From Achromobacter kerstersii (GTDB lineage Bacteria; Pseudomonadota; Gammaproteobacteria; Burkholderiales; Burkholderiaceae_B), in the NCBI RefSeq assembly GCF_902859595.1, contig NZ_CADIJQ010000007.1:124001-188000 (forward strand): a stretch of 64,000 nt of DNA. Reading direction: 5' to 3'. The translations under genes were made by a program, and so were the position numbers. Positions 26,297 through 36,076 of the stretch are shown piece by piece (within the stretch, counting starts at the first letter, position 1; every line of letters starts with the position of its first letter). The notes below the pieces were generated by a model. The model saw only the letters and a program-made list of their open reading frames with translations. It was not told where the DNA came from and ran no database searches.

Positions 26297-27346
26297 ATGA
26301 CGAATCAACCTAAAGCCCCCTTGACCTACCGCGATGCCGGTGTCGACATCGACGCAGGCGACGCCCTGGTCGACCGTATCAAACCCCTCGCCGCGCGCAC
26401 CATGCGCCCCGGGGTGCTGGCCGGTATCGGCGGCTTTGGCGCCTTGTTCGAAGTGCCGAAGAAGTACAACGAGCCCGTGCTGGTCTCGGGCACCGACGGC
26501 GTGGGCACCAAGCTGCGCCTGGCCTTCGAGTGGAACCGCCACGACACCGTGGGTATCGACTTGGTCGCCATGAGCGTCAACGACATCCTGGTGCAGGGCG
26601 CTGAACCCCTGTTCTTCCTGGACTACTTCGCCTGCGGCAAGCTCTCGGTGGACACGGCGGCGTCGGTGGTGGGCGGCATTGCCAAGGGCTGCGAATTGTC
26701 GGGCTGCGCGCTGATCGGCGGCGAAACCGCTGAAATGCCGGGCATGTACCCGGACGGCGAATACGACCTGGCTGGCTTTGCGGTGGGCGCGGTGGAAAAG
26801 TCCGCCATCATCGACGGCAAGTCCATCAAGCCGGGCGACGTGGTGCTGGGCCTGGCCTCCAGCGGCGTGCATTCCAACGGTTTTTCGCTGGTGCGCAAGA
26901 TCATCGAACGCGCCGACGCCAAGCCCACCGACGACTTCCACGGCCAGCCGCTGGTTGACGTCGTGATGGCGCCCACGCGCATCTACGTGAAGCAAGTGCT
27001 GGCCGCGCTGGCCAAGCACGGCACCGACATCAAGGGCCTGGCCCACATCACCGGCGGCGGTCTGCTGGACAACGTGCCGCGCATTCTGCAAGCCGGCCTG
27101 TCGGCCAAGCTGCACCGTGACGGCTGGGAAATGCCCAAGCTGTTCCAATGGCTGCAAGAGCAGGGCGGCGTCGAAGACACCGAAATGCACCGCGTCTTCA
27201 ACTGCGGCATCGGCATGGTGCTGGTGGTGGACGCGGCCCAGGCCGACGCCATCGCCGCCACGCTGCGCGAGCAAGGCGAAACCGTCAACAAGATCGGCGA
27301 AATCGTCGAGCAGACGGAAGGCATGGCGCAGACCTTCGTGGTGTAA
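26297..27346 (+). CDS. purM: Phosphoribosylformylglycinamidine cyclo-ligase (AIR synthase)
   Basis: The 349-residue enzyme closes the imidazole ring in step five of purine synthesis (FGAM + ATP to AIR). The hallmark motifs are [15 protein letters not shown] (64-78), [19 protein letters not shown], the [11 protein letters not shown] loop, and the late [19 protein letters not shown] segment. Full length and a clean terminator downstream indicate an intact, probably single-gene unit. The ATG at 26297 gives [20 protein letters not shown], normal for the family. Confidence 0.97.
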   Translation: MTNQPKAPLTYRDAGVDIDAGDALVDRIKPLAARTMRPGVLAGIGGFGALFEVPKKYNEPVLVSGTDGVGTKLRLAFEWNRHDTVGIDLVAMSVNDILVQGAEPLFFLDYFACGKLSVDTAASVVGGIAKGCELSGCALIGGETAEMPGMYPDGEYDLAGFAVGAVEKSAIIDGKSIKPGDVVLGLASSGVHSNGFSLVRKIIERADAKPTDDFHGQPLVDVVMAPTRIYVKQVLAALAKHGTDIKGLAHITGGGLLDNVPRILQAGLSAKLHRDGWEMPKLFQWLQEQGGVEDTEMHRVFNCGIGMVLVVDAAQADAIAATLREQGETVNKIGEIVEQTEGMAQTFVV

Positions 27347-27375
27347 ACCGCGTTCTGGTCTTTGACCTTGCATGA

Positions 27376-27407
27376 AAAAACCCGCCGATGGCGGGTTTTT
27401 GTTTTTT
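27376..27407. terminator. Rho-independent terminator between purM and miaA
   Basis: The 6-bp GC core CCCGCC/GGCGGG (27381-27386 with 27390-27395, loop GAT) is extended by five A:T pairs and followed by two T-runs. Because the left side is A-rich, it should also stop transcription of the leftward miaA gene. Confidence 0.92.
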
Positions 27408-27433
27408 GGGATGGGCGACGTGGAGAAAACGCC

Positions 27434-28405
27434 TTAAGCCTTGCCGGCCAGCGCCATCGCCACCGCATCGATCGTCTGCGCCACGGCGTCGGGCGCCAGG
27501 CAATCCACGATGACGCGCTCGGGCTGGGCGCGCAGCCACGTGATCTGGCGCTTGGCCAGTTGGCGCGTGGCGGCAATGCCCTGTTCGCGCGCGGTGGCCA
27601 GATCGATCTCGCCATCCAGATGCGCCCACATTTGCCGGTAGCCCACGCAGCGCACGGATGGCAGGCCGGGATGCAGATCGGGGCGCGCGTGCAAGCCCCG
27701 GACTTCATCCAGCAGGCCGCCCGCCAGCATGGCGTCAAAGCGCTGTTCGATGCGTGCGTGCAGCGCGCTGCGCTCGGACGGTTCGAGGCTGATCGTCAGG
27801 TATTGATTGGCGTCGTCGTCCGGCTTGCGCTCGCCGCGTTGCAGCAGCGCCGACATGGGCTGGCCCGACAATTGGCAGATCTCCAACGCACGCTGAATGC
27901 GCTGGCTGTCGTTGGGCGCCAGGCGTGCGGCGGTGATGGGGTCCAGCACTGCCAGTTCGGCATGCAGCGCCGGCCAGCCGTGGACGGCGGCTCGGGCTTC
28001 AAGCTCGGCGCGCAAGGCGGGATCGGCCTGAGGCAGGTCGTCCAGCCCGTCGCGCAGCGCTTTGTAGTACATCATCGTGCCGCCCGCCAGCAGCGGGATG
28101 CGGCCACGCGCACGGATCTCGTCGATCAGGCGCAGCGCATCGGCGCGGAACTCGGCGGCGGAATACGACTGCGCCGGGTCCAGGATGTCCAGCAGATGCT
28201 GCGGCACGCGTGCCTGTTCTTCGGGCGACGGCTTGGCGGTGCCGATGTCCATGCCGCGATAGATCGTGGCGGAATCGACGTTGACGATTTCCATTGGCCA
28301 GCGCTCGGCCAGCGCCAACGTGGACGCGCTCTTGCCTGCGGCGGTGGGGCCAGCCAGGCAAATGACCAGCGGCGTTTCGGTTGCGGGGGTAAGGGAAGAC
28401 GGCAA
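27434..28405 (-). CDS. miaA: tRNA dimethylallyltransferase
   Basis: MiaA adds a dimethylallyl group to A37 of tRNAs that read U-starting codons. The P-loop [11 protein letters not shown], the substrate segment [17 protein letters not shown], and [11 protein letters not shown] then QRIQRALEI are seen in order. The frame is open back to an ATG at 28483 inside mutL. The TTG at 28405 lies 2 bp after the mutL stop and gives a 323-residue protein with the family's usual spacing (about 18 residues) to the P-loop, so I prefer it. The mutL-miaA order is conserved in proteobacteria. Confidence 0.93.
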   Translation of the reverse strand: MPSSLTPATETPLVICLAGPTAAGKSASTLALAERWPMEIVNVDSATIYRGMDIGTAKPSPEEQARVPQHLLDILDPAQSYSAAEFRADALRLIDEIRARGRIPLLAGGTMMYYKALRDGLDDLPQADPALRAELEARAAVHGWPALHAELAVLDPITAARLAPNDSQRIQRALEICQLSGQPMSALLQRGERKPDDDANQYLTISLEPSERSALHARIEQRFDAMLAGGLLDEVRGLHARPDLHPGLPSVRCVGYRQMWAHLDGEIDLATAREQGIAATRQLAKRQITWLRAQPERVIVDCLAPDAVAQTIDAVAMALAGKA

Positions 28406-28407
28406 AC

Positions 28408-30405
28408 TTATTGTCCGCGCAGAAAGAGCTTGTCCAGGTCGGACACCGACCACTGCACCCAGGTCGGGCGGCCATGATTGCATTGATCGGCGCGCTCGGT
28501 GGTTTCCATCTGCCGCAGCAGCCCGTTCATTTCTTCAATGGTCAGCTTGCGGTTGGCGCGCACGGAACCGTGGCAGGCCATGGTGGACAGCAGTTCGTTG
28601 CGTTGCTCCGTCAGCAAGCGCGACACCCCCACGGCGCCCAGATCGCGCAGCACGGCGCGGGCCAGCGTCTCGATGTCTCCACGGGCCAGGATGGCGGGCA
28701 CGGAACGCACGGCGATCGACGTGGGGCCTGACGGGCGCATCTCGAAACCCAGATCGCTGAGTTGTTCGTCGAATTCTTCCACGATGGCCACGTCCTTTTC
28801 CTGGGCGTGGAACACGACTGGCACCAACAGGTCTTGGCGTGGCAGGCTGCGGGCGTCCAGCGCCTGCTTCAGCTGTTCATAGACGACGCGCTCGTGCGCC
28901 GCGTGCATGTCCACCAGCACCATGCCCCGGCGGTTCTGCGCCAGGATGTAGATGCCGTGCAACTGCGCCAACGCCATGCCCAGCGGATGTTCCTCATCGG
29001 CGGGCAGCGTGGCGGCCGCGCGGGGTTCGCTGACCGGCGTGACCTTGGCGGCCGTGTCGTCGCCAAGCGGGCGGTACAACGATTGCCAATCCGCGGCGGG
29101 AATGCCGGCGGGTTCTGCGTGCAGCCGGAACGGCACCTGCGTGTGGGCGCGTTGCGGGGTGGGCGACGGGCGCAGGCCATACGTGGCGTTGGATGTGTTG
29201 CCGCCGGTGTAGCCGGGGCGAGGCGAGTCCGCAGCGGGCGCCGGGGCCGCCGTGTTGACCGGCGCGCTTTGCGAAGTACTGTCAGGAGCGCGATACGGCG
29301 GGACCGGGGCAGCGTTCGCAGACCCGCTTTCAGCAGGACGCGCCACGGTTTCAAAGCCGCCGTCTTCCGACTCGTTCTGTGCGGCGGAAGCGCCGGGGGG
29401 CGTGACCGCGGACGAACCGCCCGTCTGCGCCAGCGTCTGGCCAACGGCGTGCGACACAAACCGGTGCACCGCGCCGCTGTCGCGGAAACGGACTTCATGT
29501 TTGGCCGGGTGCACGTTCACGTCCACGGCGGCGGGGTCAATGTCCAGGAACAGTACGTAGGCGGGCTGACGGTCACCGTGCAGGACGTCGGCATAGGCCG
29601 CGCGCAGCGCATGGCTGACGGTGCGGTCGCGCACATAGCGGCCGTTTACGTACAGGTATTGGCGGTCGGCGCGGGCGCGGGCGGCGGTGGGGCGGGTGAT
29701 CATGCCGGCCAGGCTGACCGTGCCAACCGCATGCGACAGCAACAGGCCATGTTCGGCGAATTCCGCGCCCAGCACGTCGCGGATGCGCTGCGGGGGCTCG
29801 GCGGGCAGCCATTGGCGCTGCGCGCGGTCATGGTGGAACAGCCGGAACGCAATCTGGGGGTGCGCCAGCGCAATGCGCTCCATGGCGTCAACGCAATGGC
29901 CGAACTCGGTGGCTTCGGATCGCAGGAACTTGCGGCGTGCGGGCACGGCGTCAAACAACTGGCGCACATCCACGGTGGTGCCCGGCGGGCCGGATGCCGG
30001 GCTGACCTGCATGCTGCCGGCGTCGATTTGCCAGGCGTGTTCGCCGTCGCGGGTGCGCGAAATGATGGTGACCTGGGCGACCGACGCAATGGAGGCCAGC
30101 GCTTCGCCGCGAAACCCCATCGACGCCACCGACTCCAGTTCGTTCAGCGAGCGGATCTTGCTGGTGGCGTGGCGGGCCAGCGCCAGCGGCAGTTCTTCAG
30201 GGGGAATGCCGCCGCCGTCGTCGGTGACGGCAATCCGCCGGATGCCGCCGCCTTCCAGGCGCACTTCGATGGCGCGACCGCCCGCGTCAATCGCGTTTTC
30301 AAGGATTTCCTTGAGCACGGAGGCGGGGCGCTCAATCACTTCGCCAGCGGCAATCTGGCTGATGAGCAGGTCGGGAAGCGCAAGAATGGAACGGCGTTCG
30401 GTCAT
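28408..30405 (-). CDS. mutL: DNA mismatch repair protein MutL with endonuclease-type C-terminus
   Basis: The 665-residue protein couples mismatch recognition by MutS to strand removal. The N-terminal GHKL ATPase has [18 protein letters not shown] with Glu33, TDDGGGI and [15 protein letters not shown] long Pro/Ala/Ser linker (about 335-470) follows. The C-terminal domain contains [12 protein letters not shown] (499-510), fitting the metal-dependent nicking motif D(Q/M)HAxxExxxxE. It also has the zinc-site motifs ACHGSVR and CNHGRP near the end, so it is probably a nicking MutL of the type found in MutH-less bacteria. The ATG at 30405 matches the family start; the open frame continues upstream without similarity. 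Confidence 0.95.
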   Translation of the reverse strand: MTERRSILALPDLLISQIAAGEVIERPASVLKEILENAIDAGGRAIEVRLEGGGIRRIAVTDDGGGIPPEELPLALARHATSKIRSLNELESVASMGFRGEALASIASVAQVTIISRTRDGEHAWQIDAGSMQVSPASGPPGTTVDVRQLFDAVPARRKFLRSEATEFGHCVDAMERIALAHPQIAFRLFHHDRAQRQWLPAEPPQRIRDVLGAEFAEHGLLLSHAVGTVSLAGMITRPTAARARADRQYLYVNGRYVRDRTVSHALRAAYADVLHGDRQPAYVLFLDIDPAAVDVNVHPAKHEVRFRDSGAVHRFVSHAVGQTLAQTGGSSAVTPPGASAAQNESEDGGFETVARPAESGSANAAPVPPYRAPDSTSQSAPVNTAAPAPAADSPRPGYTGGNTSNATYGLRPSPTPQRAHTQVPFRLHAEPAGIPAADWQSLYRPLGDDTAAKVTPVSEPRAAATLPADEEHPLGMALAQLHGIYILAQNRRGMVLVDMHAAHERVVYEQLKQALDARSLPRQDLLVPVVFHAQEKDVAIVEEFDEQLSDLGFEMRPSGPTSIAVRSVPAILARGDIETLARAVLRDLGAVGVSRLLTEQRNELLSTMACHGSVRANRKLTIEEMNGLLRQMETTERADQCNHGRPTWVQWSVSDLDKLFLRGQ

Positions 30406-30508
30406 TAGGCTCAAGTCTGGTGGGGCTATGTGGACGATTTTAGCGTCATGGGCGGGTGGGCTATAGTCGCTGGGAAATTTCCTTCCTCCGATCCTTCCGG
30501 GCTGCTGA

Positions 30509-31144
30509 ATGCTTGAATTTTTCAATATGGTGCTCCACATCGACAAGACGCTGGGCGTCTGGGTCGCGCAATACGGCGTGTGGGTGTACCTGGTGCTGTT
30601 CCTGATTGTTTTCGCCGAGACGGGCCTGGTCGTGCTGCCCTTCCTGCCGGGCGATTCGCTGTTGTTCATCGCGGGCGCGTTCGGCGCCACGGGCCATATT
30701 GATCCGGTCTTGATGGCCGTGCTGCTGATTGTGGCCGCCATCACTGGCAACACGCTGAACTACATGATCGGGCGCTACATCGGGCCACGCGTGTTCTCGA
30801 TGAACCTGCGCTTCCTGGACCGCGGCGCGCTGATGCGCACGCATGCGTTCTATGAAAAGCACGGCGGCAAGACGATCGTGATGTCGCGTTTCATTCCCGT
30901 CGTCCGCACGTTCGCGCCCTTTGTCGCGGGCGTGGCCGACATGCCGATGTCGCGCTTTCAGCTGTTCAACATTCTGGGCGCGCTGTTCTGGGTGGTCAGC
31001 CTGGTGGCAGCCGGTTATTTCTTCGGCAACATCCCGTTGGTGCGCGAACACCTGAACACCATTGTGCTGCTGGGTCTGGCCGCCGCCATCGTGCCGGTCG
31101 TGGGTGCCGGCGTGTTCAAGCTGATCAAGTCTCGGCGCGCGTAA
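30509..31144 (+). CDS. DedA-family membrane protein
   Basis: The 211-residue inner-membrane protein has about five hydrophobic segments and the DedA hallmarks: [17 protein letters not shown] (re-entrant loop, acidic residue), [13 protein letters not shown], and [16 protein letters not shown] with the two essential arginines. DedA proteins act in lipid-carrier (undecaprenyl phosphate or phospholipid) flipping and envelope homeostasis. It is divergent from mutL across about 100 bp and has no partner gene on its strand. Three palindromic repeats and a terminator follow. The precise lipid is unknown. Confidence 0.92.
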   Translation: MLEFFNMVLHIDKTLGVWVAQYGVWVYLVLFLIVFAETGLVVLPFLPGDSLLFIAGAFGATGHIDPVLMAVLLIVAAITGNTLNYMIGRYIGPRVFSMNLRFLDRGALMRTHAFYEKHGGKTIVMSRFIPVVRTFAPFVAGVADMPMSRFQLFNILGALFWVVSLVAAGYFFGNIPLVREHLNTIVLLGLAAAIVPVVGAGVFKLIKSRRA

Positions 31145-31161
31145 ACATTCACGATCGAAAA

Positions 31162-31222
31162 TGCAGTCTGACTGCAATTAAAAATGTAGTCAGACTGCAA
31201 TTTACTCAGCAATCAGACTGCA
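31162..31222. repeat. Three 15-bp palindromes at exact 23-bp spacing
   Basis: TGCAGTC-T-GACTGCA (31162-31176) is a perfect odd palindrome. TGTAGTC-A-GACTGCA (31185-31199) and AGCAATC-A-GACTGCA (31208-31222) are diverged copies. Each starts 23 bp after the previous one, with AT-rich linkers. The array lies between the dedA stop and the shared terminator of two convergent genes. Confidence 0.92.
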
Positions 31223-31266
31223 TTTTCTCCCACGGACACTGTGGGTTGCCAGTCAGTCGCCAGAAC

Positions 31267-31309
31267 AAAAAAAGGGGCGATGCGCTTGACGGCGCATTGC
31301 CCCTTTTTT
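31267..31309. terminator. Bidirectional terminator between dedA and amiC
   Basis: An A-run, the arm GGGGCGATGCGC, a 5-6 nt loop, the arm GCGCATTGCCCC and a T-run form a long stem with one G-T wobble. It can serve both the rightward dedA and the leftward amiC transcripts. Confidence 0.92.
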
Positions 31310-31321
31310 ACGTCAGCGTGA

Positions 31322-32704
31322 TCAGCTGACGTCGCCCAACCGCGCCAGCGGCGGGTTGGCGGTGAAGTAACGCTGGATGCCGGTCATCATGGCTTGGGCC
31401 AGCTTGTCCTGGTGCGAATTGCTGCGCAGCAGGGCTTCTTCCTGCGGGTTGCTGATGAAGGCGGTTTCGACCAGCACGGACGGAATATCCGGCGCCTTCA
31501 GCACGGCAAAGCCCGCCTGTTCGACGCTGTTCTTGTGCAGGCGGTTGATCTTCTTGATCTCGTCCAGGAAGGCGTTACCGACCTTCAGCGAATCGTTGAT
31601 CTGCGCGGTGGTGGACAAGTCCAGCAGCACTTTGGCGACCTGGCGGTCGTGGCTGCCCAGGTTGACGCCGCCGATCAAGTCGGCCGCGTTTTCCTTGTCG
31701 GCCATCCAGCGGGCCTGCGCGCTGGTGGCGCCGCGCTGCGACAACGCGAACACCGACGAGCCATTGGCCGACGGCTTGACCCAGGCATCCGCGTGAATCG
31801 AGATGAACAGGTCGGCATGCACCCGCCGCGCCTTTTGCACGCGCACATGCAACGGCACGAAGTAATCGTCGTCGCGCGTCAGGTAGGCGCGCATATAGGG
31901 CTGGCTGTCGATCAGCGCCTTCAGGCGCCGGGCGATGCGCAGCACCACGTCTTTTTCACGCAGGCCGCTGCTGCCGATGGCGCCCGGGTCTTCACCGCCA
32001 TGGCCGGGGTCCAGCGCGATGGTGAGCATGCGCTGCTTGCCGCGGCCGGCGGTGGCGGGGGGAGGCTTGGGGGCCGTGGGCAGGGGCGGCGCCGGCTGCT
32101 GGCCGCGTACGCGCGGCGGCTCCGGCGGATCGGCGCGGGTGACCGGGTTGCGCTGGATGTCTTCCAGAATGCGGGCGAGCGGGTCGTCCACATCGGGGCC
32201 GCTCTTGTTCAAAATCGCAATGAGCGGGTCTTGGGCGATCTTGGGATACAAGTCCAGCACCAGTCGGTACTGGTAATCGGCCACGGGCTTGAGCGTAAAC
32301 ACCTGCGGCGCCACGGGCTGCTTCAGGTCGAACACCAGCCGCACCACGTTCGGGCGGTTCTGCGCCACGCGCAGGCTTTGGATATAGGGGTCGTCCGGGC
32401 GGACTTTGGAAACCAGGTCGTTCAGCGCGGCGCTGATGGTCAGGCCTTCGATATCCACCACCAGCCGGTGGGGGTTTTCAAGCGTGAACTGTTCCGCTTT
32501 GAGCTCGCTGTCGAGCTCCAGCGTGACCCGGGTGTATTCGTCGGCCGGCCAGGTACGCACGGCCAGGATGGTAGCCGCCTGCGCCAGACGCGGCAGAACC
32601 GGCAGGACGAGCAGAGTGGCAGCTACGCTGATCAGGCGGCGCCGGGTGGCGCCTGCCGAGGGAAGGGCGCCGTCTTGGGCGGGGGGACAATCGCGTTCAA
32701 CCAT
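31322..32704 (-). CDS. amiC: N-acetylmuramoyl-L-alanine amidase (AmiC type, AMIN + Amidase_3)
   Basis: The 460-residue periplasmic enzyme cuts the amide bond between MurNAc and the stem peptide and separates daughter cells. The leader has twin arginines (ATRRRLISVAATLLVLP) and ends near AQA-AT, so Tat export is likely, as for AmiC of E. coli. An AMIN domain (about 45-150) and a Pro-rich linker (about 195-225) precede the Zn amidase. There, DPGHGGEDPGA, the Glu in LREKDVVL, ISIHADAW and VLVETAFISN supply the metal ligands and catalytic Glu. The start region overlaps the end of tsaE by 73 bp. Confidence 0.94.
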   Translation of the reverse strand: MVERDCPPAQDGALPSAGATRRRLISVAATLLVLPVLPRLAQAATILAVRTWPADEYTRVTLELDSELKAEQFTLENPHRLVVDIEGLTISAALNDLVSKVRPDDPYIQSLRVAQNRPNVVRLVFDLKQPVAPQVFTLKPVADYQYRLVLDLYPKIAQDPLIAILNKSGPDVDDPLARILEDIQRNPVTRADPPEPPRVRGQQPAPPLPTAPKPPPATAGRGKQRMLTIALDPGHGGEDPGAIGSSGLREKDVVLRIARRLKALIDSQPYMRAYLTRDDDYFVPLHVRVQKARRVHADLFISIHADAWVKPSANGSSVFALSQRGATSAQARWMADKENAADLIGGVNLGSHDRQVAKVLLDLSTTAQINDSLKVGNAFLDEIKKINRLHKNSVEQAGFAVLKAPDIPSVLVETAFISNPQEEALLRSNSHQDKLAQAMMTGIQRYFTANPPLARLGDVS

Positions 32705-33171
32705 GTTTGTCCTCGAGCGGTGTACGCGGTCAGGGTGGCGTTGCGTCCCTCATCGGCATAAGCCAGGGAAATCAGCAGGTCGGGAGGGGGCAAAAGGCCC
32801 TCGGCCCGCTCCGGCCATTCGATCAAAACCACCGCGTCTTCACGCAGTAAATCCCGAAATCCTGCGTCCAACCATTCGCGCGAATCACTAAATCTATAAA
32901 AATCAAGATGATAGAAGTATAAGTTAGAAATTTTATAGGATTCAAGCAGCGCGTAGCTAGGACTTTTGATTCGGCCGGTGATGCCGCATTCGCGCAACAA
33001 CGCCCGTGTGAACGCCGTTTTGCCTGCGCCAAGGTCGCCTTGAAGGTGGATGCAGGCACCGGCCGGGCCGGTCTGTCCCCCGGAAACCAAAGGGGCAAGC
33101 TCGCGCGCCAGCGATTCCGTGGCGGCTTCGTCGGGCAGGTGCAAGGTCAGGCTGCAAAGAGGGGCGGACAT
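32632..33171 (-). CDS. tsaE: tRNA threonylcarbamoyladenosine synthesis ATPase TsaE
   Basis: The 179-residue protein is the P-loop ATPase that drives TsaB/TsaD cycling in t6A37 synthesis. The Walker A motif GDLGAGKTAFTRALL (about 45-59) and the downstream segments SPSYALLESY, YHLDFYRF and VLIEWPER are diagnostic. At about 150 residues the conserved domain ends; the last 25 or so residues are a Pro-rich extension read through the start of amiC. tsaE next to an amidase gene is a common proteobacterial order. A short AT-rich patch at 32880-32945 stands out from the GC-rich surroundings. Confidence 0.94.
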   Translation of the reverse strand: MSAPLCSLTLHLPDEAATESLARELAPLVSGGQTGPAGACIHLQGDLGAGKTAFTRALLRECGITGRIKSPSYALLESYKISNLYFYHLDFYRFSDSREWLDAGFRDLLREDAVVLIEWPERAEGLLPPPDLLISLAYADEGRNATLTAYTARGQTWLNAIVPPPKTAPFPRQAPPGAA

Positions 33172-33335
33172 GGCGCGGGGCGAGTGGTAAAAAACGGTGG
33201 AGGGATCTCGGATTTTCGCAATTATAGGAATTCGGGTTTCTGCTAATCTAATAACTGATTGCTATTCTCAATATGTCGCTTCAGGCGGACGCCGCCAATT
33301 GCGACTGACAGCCGCCACACGGAGTTGTACGCGCC

Positions 33336-34730
33336 ATGAAGACCCGCATCGAAAAAGACACGTTTGGGCCCATCGAAGTCCCCGAGGATCACCTCTGGGG
33401 CGCCCAAACGCAACGTTCGCTGCATTTTTTCGCGATTTCCACCGAGAAGATGCCTGTCCCCCTGTTCAACGCCATGGCGCGCCTGAAGCGTGCGGCCGCC
33501 AAGGTCAACGCCGAACTCGGCGAACTGGACCCGAAGATCGCCGACGGCATCATCCGCGCCGCCGACGAAGTCATCGCCGGTAAATGGCCCAATGAATTCC
33601 CGCTGTCCGTCTGGCAGACCGGGTCGGGCACGCAAAGCAACATGAACATGAACGAAGTGCTGGCGAACCGCGCTTCGGAATTGCTGGGCGGCGTGCGCGG
33701 CGAAGAGCGCAAGGTGCACCCGAACGACCACGTCAACCGCGGCCAATCGTCCAACGACACTTTCCCGACCGCCATGCACGTGGCGGCCGCCGTGGAAGTC
33801 GAACACCACCTGCTGCCGTCGCTGAAGAAGCTGCGCGCGACCTTGGCCGAGAAGAGCGCCAAGTTCTACGACATCGTCAAGATCGGCCGCACCCACCTGC
33901 AAGACGCAACGCCGCTGACGCTGGGCCAGGAATTGTCGGGCTATGTGGCCCAGCTGGATCTGGCCGAACAGCAGATTCGCGCCACGCTGCCGGGCCTGCA
34001 TCAGCTGGCCATTGGCGGCACGGCGGTTGGCACCGGCCTGAATGCGCATCCGCAATTCAGCGCCAAGGTGTCCGCCGACCTGGCGCACGCCACCGGCACG
34101 GCTTTCGTGTCGGCCCCCAACAAGTTCCAGGCGCTGGCCTCGCACGAAGCGCTGCTGTTTGCGCACGGCGCCTTGAAGTCGCTGGCCGCGGGCCTGATGA
34201 AGATCGCCAACGATGTGCGCTGGCTGTCCAGCGGCCCCCGTTCGGGCCTGGGCGAAATCAGCATTCCGGAAAACGAACCGGGCAGCTCGATCATGCCGGG
34301 CAAGGTCAACCCCACGCAGTGCGAAGCCATCACGATGCTGGCCGCGCAAGTGCTGGGCAACGACGTGGCCATCAACATCGGCGGCGCCAGCGGCAACTTC
34401 GAACTGAACGTGTTCAAGCCGCTGGTGATCCACAACTTCCTGCAATCCGTGCGCCTGCTGACGGATGGCATGGCCAGCTTCAACGAGCACTGCGCGGCCG
34501 GCATCGAGCCGAACCACGAGCGCATTGCTGAACTGGTCGATCGTTCACTGATGCTGGTGACGGCGCTGAATCCGCACATCGGCTACGACAAGGCCGCGCA
34601 GATTGCCAAGAAGGCGCACAAGGAAGGCTTGTCGTTGAAGGAATCGGCGCTGGCATTGGGTTATGTGACCGAGGCGCAATTCGCGGAATGGGTCGTGCCG
34701 GGTTCGATGACCAACGCGCACAAGTCGTAA
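33336..34730 (+). CDS. fumC: Class II fumarate hydratase
   Basis: The 464-residue oxygen-stable homotetrameric fumarase has no iron-sulfur cluster. [52 protein letters not shown] and the superfamily signature [15 protein letters not shown] (containing the catalytic-loop Ser) are all intact. It is transcribed alone, divergent from tsaE, and ends in a strong terminator. The genome therefore holds both an Fe-S fumarase (1922-3445) and this cluster-free one, a pairing that in E. coli is used to switch under iron limitation or oxidative stress. Regulation is not visible in the 164-bp upstream region. Confidence 0.97.
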   Translation: MKTRIEKDTFGPIEVPEDHLWGAQTQRSLHFFAISTEKMPVPLFNAMARLKRAAAKVNAELGELDPKIADGIIRAADEVIAGKWPNEFPLSVWQTGSGTQSNMNMNEVLANRASELLGGVRGEERKVHPNDHVNRGQSSNDTFPTAMHVAAAVEVEHHLLPSLKKLRATLAEKSAKFYDIVKIGRTHLQDATPLTLGQELSGYVAQLDLAEQQIRATLPGLHQLAIGGTAVGTGLNAHPQFSAKVSADLAHATGTAFVSAPNKFQALASHEALLFAHGALKSLAAGLMKIANDVRWLSSGPRSGLGEISIPENEPGSSIMPGKVNPTQCEAITMLAAQVLGNDVAINIGGASGNFELNVFKPLVIHNFLQSVRLLTDGMASFNEHCAAGIEPNHERIAELVDRSLMLVTALNPHIGYDKAAQIAKKAHKEGLSLKESALALGYVTEAQFAEWVVPGSMTNAHKS

Positions 34731-34775
34731 TCGCGCGACACGACACGAGCAGGCTGAAAGCCTACTGGTGACAGG

Positions 34776-34806
34776 GCCGCCCAATGTGAATTGGGCGGCT
34801 TTTTTT
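34776..34806 (+). terminator. Rho-independent terminator of fumC
   Basis: A perfect 9-bp stem GCCGCCCAA/TTGGGCGGC (34776-34784 with 34791-34799) with a 6-nt TGTGAA loop is followed by seven T residues. Confidence 0.95.
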
Positions 34807-34873
34807 ATGAGGTGGATTTTTCTATGAGGCGGCTTTTTCTATGAGGCGACTTTTTCTATGAGGCGGATTTTTT
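34806..34873. repeat. 17-bp tandem repeat, four units, derived from the fumC terminator tail
   Basis: Units start at 34806, 34823, 34840 and 34857 and read TATGAGG(C/T)G(G/A)(A/C)TTTTT plus one base. The GGCGG(C/A)TTTTT part copies the right arm and T-run of the terminator just upstream. The array looks like repeated duplication of the terminator's 3' half. Confidence 0.9.
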
Positions 34874-34932
34874 AATTTGGCGGCCTTTGATTCGGCGGCG
34901 ACTTTCACGGATCTCAGGTCTCGGATCGCCGA

Positions 34933-35832
34933 TCAGCCCTGCCCAGCCAATAACAGCCACATCGGAATCGTGGCCGCGGAACACAGCGTACCCAGTGAAA
35001 TCAGCACCGCCACCATGCGGCCGTCGCCGCCCATGCGCATCGCCAGCACGTACGCGGCGGAGGCCGTGGGCAATGCGGCGAACAACAACAGCATTCGCGC
35101 CTCAAGCGGCGGCAGCCCAAGCAGGTGCGCCACGCCTAACGCCACCGCGGGCAGCGCCACCAGCTTGACCGCCAGCATCCACGCAATCAGCGAGCCATAT
35201 CCCTTGCCGCCTTCCCACGCCAGGCTGGCGCCCACGCAGAGAATGCCCAGCGCCAGGGCCGCCGCACCGAGCCGGGCGAAGACCGTGTCGACCGGACCCG
35301 GCAACTGCAAGCCCGCCAGGTTGCAGGCCAGGCCCAACAAGGTGGACACCACCAGCGGATTGCGCGCCAGCTCTCGCAGCAGGTTGCCGCCGTTGTGGCG
35401 CGCCAGCCCGTAGACGGCGGCCACATTGGCCATCGGCACCGCGAAGCCGATGATCAGCGCCATCACAGTCTGGCCCGCCGAACTGGCCAGGCTGGCCGAT
35501 AGCGCCAAGCCGATATACGTGTTGAAGCGATAGCCGCATTGCGCGGACGACGCCAGCCCCAGCGATGATGGCCGCAACACCAGCCCGGCCAGCCACGACA
35601 GCGCCACGCCCGAGGCCACAACAGCCGCCGTCGCCTGCAAGAGCACGACGGCGTTGCCCGCCGTAATGGGCGTGCGCAGAATCGATTGGAACAACAGCGC
35701 GGGGAACAGCACGAAGTAGACAAGCCGCTCGGTGCCCGCAAAGAATTCGCGCGTGAAACCCAGCTTGTGTCGCAGCGCCCAACCGAGCGCAACCAGCATG
35801 AAATCAGGGAAAACCAGAAGAGCAACCGACAT
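34933..35832 (-). CDS. AEC-family (auxin efflux carrier-like) membrane transporter
   Basis: The 299-residue protein has about ten hydrophobic segments in two halves. The family features are GWALRHKLGF near the start, the FVLFPALLFQSI segment, RFNTYIGLAL, NPLVVSTLLGLACN, and the late LFAALPTASAAYVLAMRMGG. Bacterial AEC proteins (MdcF, MleP) carry malonate, malate or other anions. A malate-like substrate would suit the neighbouring fumC, but that is speculation. No regulator or partner gene is attached. It is convergent with fumC across the terminator and repeat array. Confidence 0.88.
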   Translation of the reverse strand: MSVALLVFPDFMLVALGWALRHKLGFTREFFAGTERLVYFVLFPALLFQSILRTPITAGNAVVLLQATAAVVASGVALSWLAGLVLRPSSLGLASSAQCGYRFNTYIGLALSASLASSAGQTVMALIIGFAVPMANVAAVYGLARHNGGNLLRELARNPLVVSTLLGLACNLAGLQLPGPVDTVFARLGAAALALGILCVGASLAWEGGKGYGSLIAWMLAVKLVALPAVALGVAHLLGLPPLEARMLLLFAALPTASAAYVLAMRMGGDGRMVAVLISLGTLCSAATIPMWLLLAGQG

Positions 35833-36076
35833 GAGGCAGAGTCGTTTTTATGGGCCGTTGGCGGAGGATGAACGCGCTATGCGTGTGTAAGCATTTGCTG
35901 CTATTCTCCGTCATTCTGGCGGGCGCGTCTGCCACAAGCAACTCATAAAAGCAGCGCCACACACGCTGCACAGAAGCAATGCGCTCCCACCGTTATCTGC
36001 TGGCCGTCTACAGACGAGACCATCTCAAAACGGTCCGTTTACATACGGGCTCGCAAATCTTGGAGGAAACACATCT

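Noticed and set aside
31162..31222. CRISPR-like array of three repeats.
   Set aside because: Units are 15 bp with only 8-bp AT-rich linkers that are not unique spacers; no cas genes are present.
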